Shown here: positions 59,627-64,000 of the stretch, piece by piece
How positions within the stretch are numbered: the first letter of the stretch is position 1
Layout of the letters: each line of letters begins with the position of its first letter
Assembly: GCA_002281875.1 (NCBI GenBank)
Contig: NCHN01000004.1
Span: 1 to 64,000, forward strand
Direction of reading: 5' to 3'
Length of the DNA: 64,000 nucleotides
Origin: Sphingobacteriia bacterium 24-36-13
GTDB taxonomy: Bacteria > Bacteroidota > Bacteroidia > Chitinophagales > Chitinophagaceae
Position numbers and translations under genes: made by a program
Notes under the pieces: model-generated
Told to the model about the DNA's origin: nothing
What the model saw: the letters and a program-made list of their open reading frames with translations, nothing else
Databases searched by the model: none

Positions 59627-62446
59627 ATGGCAACGAGTAAAAAGTCTGCAAAAGCAACCCATGACAATGATATATTGGTGCATGGTGCCCGAACACATAA
59701 TTTAAAAAATGTTACAGTTTCATTTCCTAGAAATAAGCTAATCGTAGTAACGGGTGTGTCTGGTAGCGGGAAATCTTCATTAACCATCGATACTTTATTT
59801 GCAGAAGGACAAAGGCGTTATGCAGAAAGTTTGAGTGCCTATGCCCGACAATTCATGTCTAGGATGGTAAAGCCAGATGTGGATTATATTAAGGGATTAT
59901 GCCCAGCCATTGCAATTGAGCAGAAAGTGATTACACGAACCCCAAGAAGTACAGTGGGCAGTATGACTGAAATTTATGATTATCTCCGATTGTTGTTTGC
60001 AAGGGCAGGTAAAACCATTTCACCTATTAGTGGTAAGGAAGTAAAAAAAGATGAAGTAGCAGATGTAATGAAGGCCATTTCATCTTATGAAGAAGGCACT
60101 AAGCTTGTGATATTAGTAGCATTTAAACAACACGCACATAGAGAAATAAGAGAAGAATTAAATATTTTAATGCAGAAGGGATTTTCAAGGGTTTTCTTGA
60201 TGAAGAAAAATGCAGCAGGGCTGCCTGAGAGAATTGAAGATCTATTGGCATTAACGGATGCAGCATTGGTAAAAGCATGGAAAACCAATTCCTCCAATTA
60301 TTATGTATTGATAGATCGAATGGTGGTTAAACCATTTGAAGAGGAAGACTTGCATAGATTGGCCGATTCTATTGGAACTGCTTTTTTTGAAGGACATGGC
60401 GAAATGTTTATTGAAGTCAACAGCAAAGAGTTACTGCATTTCAGTAATAAGTTTGAGGCAGATGGAATGCAATTTGAAGAACCTTCTCCCAATTTATTTT
60501 CCTTTAATAATCCGTATGGGGCTTGTACTGTTTGCGAGGGCTTTGGACAAGTGTTGGGTATAGATAAAGATTTGGTTATACCCGATAAGCGCTTGTCTTT
60601 GTACGAGAACGCCATAGCACCTTGGAAAGGTGAAAAATTGAGTTGGTGGAAAGATCAATTTATTAAAGGTGCTAGTAAATCCGGATTCCCTATTCATAAA
60701 CCAATCATGGATTTAAGCCGAGAGCAGTCCCAGCAATTATGGACTGGTGTAGGATCTGCATTGGGTATTGATGATTTTTTTAAAGAGGTAGAACAAAATT
60801 TATATAAAGTTCAGTACCGCGTTTTGTTAAGCAGGTACAGAGGTAGAACCAGTTGTAATGCTTGTGAAGGGTATCGATTAAGAAATGAAGCATTGTATGT
60901 TAAAATACATGGGAAGCATATTGGGGAACTCTGCAATATGCAAGTAAGCCATTTAAAGGATTGGTTTGATACAATTAAATGGTCTGAGCAAGAACTAGCA
61001 ATTGGGAAAAGAATTTTATTAGAAATACAACAGCGTATCAACACTTTATTAGCTGTTGGACTAGGCTACTTAACACTAGAAAGATTGGCCAATACACTCA
61101 GTGGTGGGGAAAGTCAACGTATTCAATTAACCAGGAACCTTGGAAGTAACCTGACCAACTCTTTGTATATTTTAGATGAGCCTTCAATTGGATTACACTC
61201 AAGGGATACTCAACGGTTAATAGGCGTTTTAAAATCACTCAGAGATTTAGGTAATACGGTGGTGGTAGTGGAGCACGACGAAATGATGATGCGAGAAGCA
61301 GATCATATCATTGATATGGGACCATTGGCTTCTCATTTAGGTGGAGAAGTTGTGGCAGCAGGCAATTATGATCAAATTGTAAAAGATAAAAAAAGTCTTA
61401 CGGGTAAATACTTAACTGGTGAATATAAAATAACGCCACCACAAAAAATTAGGAAATGGAATAGTTATATTCAAGTGGAAGGAGCAAGACAACACAATTT
61501 AAAAGACATCACCGTCAAATTTCCATTGCATTGTTTTTGTGTTGTTGCGGGTGTTAGCGGAAGTGGAAAAACCACGTTGATTAAGCAAATACTATATCCT
61601 GGATTGCAAAAATTGAAAGGGGAAGCAGCAGATAAAGTGGGCTTGCACAAAGCCATCACTGGTGATATTGAATCTATATCGCAAATTGAAATGATAGACC
61701 AACAACCTATTGGTAAATCATCAAGAAGTAATCCAGTCACTTATATTAAAGCCTATGATGCCATTAGAGACTTATATTCTAAACAAGGGTTAGCAAAAAT
61801 GCGTGGATTTCAACCCAAACATTTTTCTTTTAATGTAGATGGGGGAAGATGCGACACTTGCAAGGGTGAAGGTGAAACCATTGTTGAAATGCAATTTTTG
61901 GCAGATGTGCATCTTACTTGTGAATCATGTGGAGGAAAGCGTTTTAAAGAAGAAGTGTTAGAAGTAAAATACAACAATGCTTCTATTCACGATGTATTAG
62001 AAATGAGTGTAGATGATGCTTTCGAATTTTTTAAAGAAGAAAAACAAATTCAAAAAGCCATTAAGACCTTACAAGATGTTGGATTAGGATATATTAAATT
62101 AGGGCAGAGTAGTAATACCTTAAGTGGTGGCGAAGCACAGCGCGTAAAGTTGGCTAGTTTTCTAGGGAAAGGAAAGGGAATTGGGCATGTGTTGTTTATT
62201 TTTGACGAACCTACTACAGGCTTACATTTTCATGATATTCAGAAATTATTGAATTCTTTTAATGCCCTTATAGAGCAAGGACATTCATTGATTGTGATTG
62301 AACACAATACCGATGTATTAAAGTCGGCAGATTGGTTAATTGAATTAGGACCCGAAGCCGGAAATGCCGGAGGGGAGTTGGTATATTCCGGAATTCCAGC
62401 TGAATTAAAAAACAATAAAAAAAGCATCACTGCCCCATTTATATAA
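59627..62446 (+). CDS. uvrA: UvrABC excinuclease subunit A
   Basis: The 939-residue ATPase recognises DNA damage in nucleotide excision repair. It has two ABC cassettes: Walker A GVSGSGKSSLTIDTLF with the ERR-like RRYAESLSAYARQFM, and GVSGSGKTTLIKQIL, plus LSGGESQRIQLTRNLG and LSGGEAQRVKLASFLG signatures and two Walker B DEP sites. Zinc modules are CTVCEGFG/CNACEGYR and CDTCKGEG/CESCGGKR. ATG 59627 is preferred over GTG 59618. A TAATTTG sequence at 59612-59618, one base short of TAnnTTTG, may be its promoter. Confidence 0.96.
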   Translation: MATSKKSAKATHDNDILVHGARTHNLKNVTVSFPRNKLIVVTGVSGSGKSSLTIDTLFAEGQRRYAESLSAYARQFMSRMVKPDVDYIKGLCPAIAIEQKVITRTPRSTVGSMTEIYDYLRLLFARAGKTISPISGKEVKKDEVADVMKAISSYEEGTKLVILVAFKQHAHREIREELNILMQKGFSRVFLMKKNAAGLPERIEDLLALTDAALVKAWKTNSSNYYVLIDRMVVKPFEEEDLHRLADSIGTAFFEGHGEMFIEVNSKELLHFSNKFEADGMQFEEPSPNLFSFNNPYGACTVCEGFGQVLGIDKDLVIPDKRLSLYENAIAPWKGEKLSWWKDQFIKGASKSGFPIHKPIMDLSREQSQQLWTGVGSALGIDDFFKEVEQNLYKVQYRVLLSRYRGRTSCNACEGYRLRNEALYVKIHGKHIGELCNMQVSHLKDWFDTIKWSEQELAIGKRILLEIQQRINTLLAVGLGYLTLERLANTLSGGESQRIQLTRNLGSNLTNSLYILDEPSIGLHSRDTQRLIGVLKSLRDLGNTVVVVEHDEMMMREADHIIDMGPLASHLGGEVVAAGNYDQIVKDKKSLTGKYLTGEYKITPPQKIRKWNSYIQVEGARQHNLKDITVKFPLHCFCVVAGVSGSGKTTLIKQILYPGLQKLKGEAADKVGLHKAITGDIESISQIEMIDQQPIGKSSRSNPVTYIKAYDAIRDLYSKQGLAKMRGFQPKHFSFNVDGGRCDTCKGEGETIVEMQFLADVHLTCESCGGKRFKEEVLEVKYNNASIHDVLEMSVDDAFEFFKEEKQIQKAIKTLQDVGLGYIKLGQSSNTLSGGEAQRVKLASFLGKGKGIGHVLFIFDEPTTGLHFHDIQKLLNSFNALIEQGHSLIVIEHNTDVLKSADWLIELGPEAGNAGGELVYSGIPAELKNNKKSITAPFI

Positions 62447-62500
62447 TTTATGCGCATTATATTTAAATGTAAATAATCAACGAACCAGTAATCCCCCCTA

Positions 62501-64000
62501 GTGATTAAATTCCCATTTGCTTGTTATCTTTTTTTGTCTTCACTATTTACAACAGCTTTTGCTCAAAATAAAGCTAAGCTAGATAGTCTAATAAAAATTT
62601 GCAACGATTACCCAAAAAAGGATTCGCTTAAAATGCGAATGCTTATAAGAGTTTACGGAGAACTCGTATACAATAATCAACCAGTATCCGAATTGAAAAA
62701 ATATGCTGATTCTGCTAAAGCAATCGCAATACAATTACCCAATAGAGACAATATAAGAAAGTTCTATTTCCGGCTAGGAGTAATTCATCACGGTAAGGGT
62801 GAATTCGAAGAAGCACTCGAAATATATAAAGAAGGTGTTGAATTGGTTTCAAAAGAAGGAGACAAAAATTTGCAAGCTGGGTTTTACATGAGCATGAGTG
62901 ATATCTATAATAAGATTACCGATTACGCTAGTGCAATTGATGTTTGCGAAAGAGCCATCCGATTATTTGGTGAGTTAAATGATCAAAGCGGGCAAGCCAG
63001 TATTTATAATAATTTAAGTGGTACTTATATTCAATTAAAAGATTACACTACCGCATATAAATATGCTACTAAAGCGTTGCCCATGTTTGAAGCTGATGGG
63101 CTTCAATCTAGAGGAGTAGGTAGTATTAAATTAGTTATTGCCAATATTTTATTGAATGCAGATGAAGCTTCTTTGAGTAAAATAGGGGCAGCAGGAAAAA
63201 CTAAGTACAAGCGGGTTATCCAGTTAATGAAAGAAGCCATTCCTATTGCAGAATTGGATAAAGATTTGGGATTGAAGGCGGAAATGTTAATTGCAATGGG
63301 TGTTTCATTTGAAAAATTGAATCAATTATCAGATGCTCAAAGAGCATATGAGTTAGCCCTTGCAGTGGCTATTGAAGGCCCAGATTTAAATATTTTGGCA
63401 GCTACCTATGGTACCGTAGGAAAGTTTTTTCATCGTCTACAAAGCAATCAAAAAGGAGTAAATTACTTGCATAGAGCGTTGGCCATGTCTACTCAATCTG
63501 GTTTATTAGAAGTGGAAAAAGAAGCTGCAGAAAGTTTGAGCAACTATTACGAGCGCCAAAAGCAAATGGATAGTGCATTTTACTATTATAAAAGATTTTC
63601 TGATGTAGAAAATCAAATTTTCAATAAAGAAAAGGAGAACGAATTCACTCGTAAAAAACTAAAGCTCGATTTCAGTATTAAAGAAAAAGAATACGCAGTT
63701 GAACAAGAAAAGATTAACCAACAATTGGCTGAGAAAAAGTTAGAAATTGGTTTTAAAAATAAATTAGCATGGTTAATGGGAATATTAACCATGGTGGTTA
63801 TTACTGCAGCTTGGTTTTTTTACAAGAGTAAAAAGAAAACACAAGAATTAAATGCAACTATTGAAGCGCAGCGTCAATCATTGTCTGAATTGGTTCAAGT
63901 AAAAGACAAAATCTTCAGCATTCTAACACACGATATGCGAAGCCCTGTTAATAGTTTGATTTCCTTTGTATATTTATTAGAAAATGATGAGATAAATAAA
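62501..64000 (+). CDS. TPR-containing sensor histidine kinase (partial, runs off window)
   Basis: The open frame continues to the last base with no stop, giving 500 residues. It starts GTG with a signal peptide (FTTAFAQ). A helical region of tetratricopeptide-like repeats follows (about 60-370), then a coiled segment, a membrane helix (about 422-442), another coiled coil and a HisKA box ILTHDMRSPVNSL with H477. The HATPase domain must lie beyond the window. This plan is frequent in Bacteroidota. It begins 54 bases after uvrA. Confidence 0.85.
   Translation, partial: MIKFPFACYLFLSSLFTTAFAQNKAKLDSLIKICNDYPKKDSLKMRMLIRVYGELVYNNQPVSELKKYADSAKAIAIQLPNRDNIRKFYFRLGVIHHGKGEFEEALEIYKEGVELVSKEGDKNLQAGFYMSMSDIYNKITDYASAIDVCERAIRLFGELNDQSGQASIYNNLSGTYIQLKDYTTAYKYATKALPMFEADGLQSRGVGSIKLVIANILLNADEASLSKIGAAGKTKYKRVIQLMKEAIPIAELDKDLGLKAEMLIAMGVSFEKLNQLSDAQRAYELALAVAIEGPDLNILAATYGTVGKFFHRLQSNQKGVNYLHRALAMSTQSGLLEVEKEAAESLSNYYERQKQMDSAFYYYKRFSDVENQIFNKEKENEFTRKKLKLDFSIKEKEYAVEQEKINQQLAEKKLEIGFKNKLAWLMGILTMVVITAAWFFYKSKKKTQELNATIEAQRQSLSELVQVKDKIFSILTHDMRSPVNSLISFVYLLENDEINK

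Noticed and set aside
1-64000. CRISPR arrays, tRNA genes, insertion sequences, prophage
   Set aside because: No regularly spaced repeats, cloverleaf sequences, transposase motifs or phage structural genes were recognised. A tRNA or repeat search program could still find weak ones.

Overview
The window reads as chromosomal DNA of a Bacteroidota bacterium, most likely family Chitinophagaceae. The evidence is low-GC coding sequence, Bacteroidota-type -7 promoter elements (TAnnTTTG) instead of clear Shine-Dalgarno sites, many secreted proteins whose signal peptide ends in a short A-x-A-Q-like stretch, and family content typical of the phylum (PcrB-type GGGP synthase, LytS/LytTR pairs, EMAP-tailed MetRS, DUF3494 surface protein, GH130, YHYH and DUF6427-like proteins). 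The genus is inference. Genes are dense on both strands. No tRNA, rRNA, IS element, prophage or CRISPR array was recognised, and no gene-free stretch exceeds about 260 bases.

Layout. 1-8.3 kb holds housekeeping genes: the 3' end of an unidentified gene, rbfA with an overlapping LolC/E-like permease, an N-terminal transketolase half, frr, an EamA transporter, PPK2, mscL, scpA and dxs. 8.4-16.4 kb holds a LytS/LytTR two-component pair, an M28 peptidase broken by an in-frame TGA, a small outer-membrane protein, a lipoprotein with four Ig-like repeats and an ice-binding (DUF3494) domain, and a beta-barrel protein with two OmpA-like domains. 16.4-23.5 kb, on the minus strand, looks like an accessory stress/carbohydrate cluster: P-type ATPase, tiny DUF5670-like membrane protein, GT4 glycosyltransferase with a helical C-terminal domain, GH130 enzyme, cupin, and an AraC regulator with an HMA-like N-terminus.

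23.7-27.2 kb is a tightly overlapping plus-strand ABC-exporter cassette with a LolA-like secreted protein and a methyltransferase. 34.7 down to 27.2 kb is an eight-gene minus-strand run: pcrB, AlkB-like dioxygenase, divergent NRAMP, two proline-iminopeptidase-like hydrolases, universal stress protein, DmpA-type peptidase and class IV aminotransferase. A cluster of four DnaA-box-like 9-mers lies between pcrB and the class II ribonucleotide reductase gene (nrdJ).

38.5-54.3 kb carries a GMC oxidoreductase with its gluconate-dehydrogenase-subunit-3-like partner, metG, an SPFH/Arc pair, tandem LD-carboxypeptidases, tandem alpha/beta hydrolases, kup, two poorly known envelope proteins and purQ. 54.3-64 kb carries a split DsbD system, a YHYH - MORN lipoprotein - SCO1 operon, an ECF sigma factor, uvrA and the start of a TPR-containing sensor histidine kinase that runs off the window.

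No single stretch is an obvious new defence or mobile system. The most unusual signals are the DnaA-box cluster at nrdJ, the YHYH-MORN-SCO operon with two identical 29-nt gene overlaps, the SxxC HMA-like AraC regulator in the ATPase/glycan cluster, the GMC enzyme with a four-cysteine cluster, and the NRAMP protein with altered metal motifs. All coordinates, motifs and residue numbers were read by eye. Family names come from recognised motifs, not from database searches.
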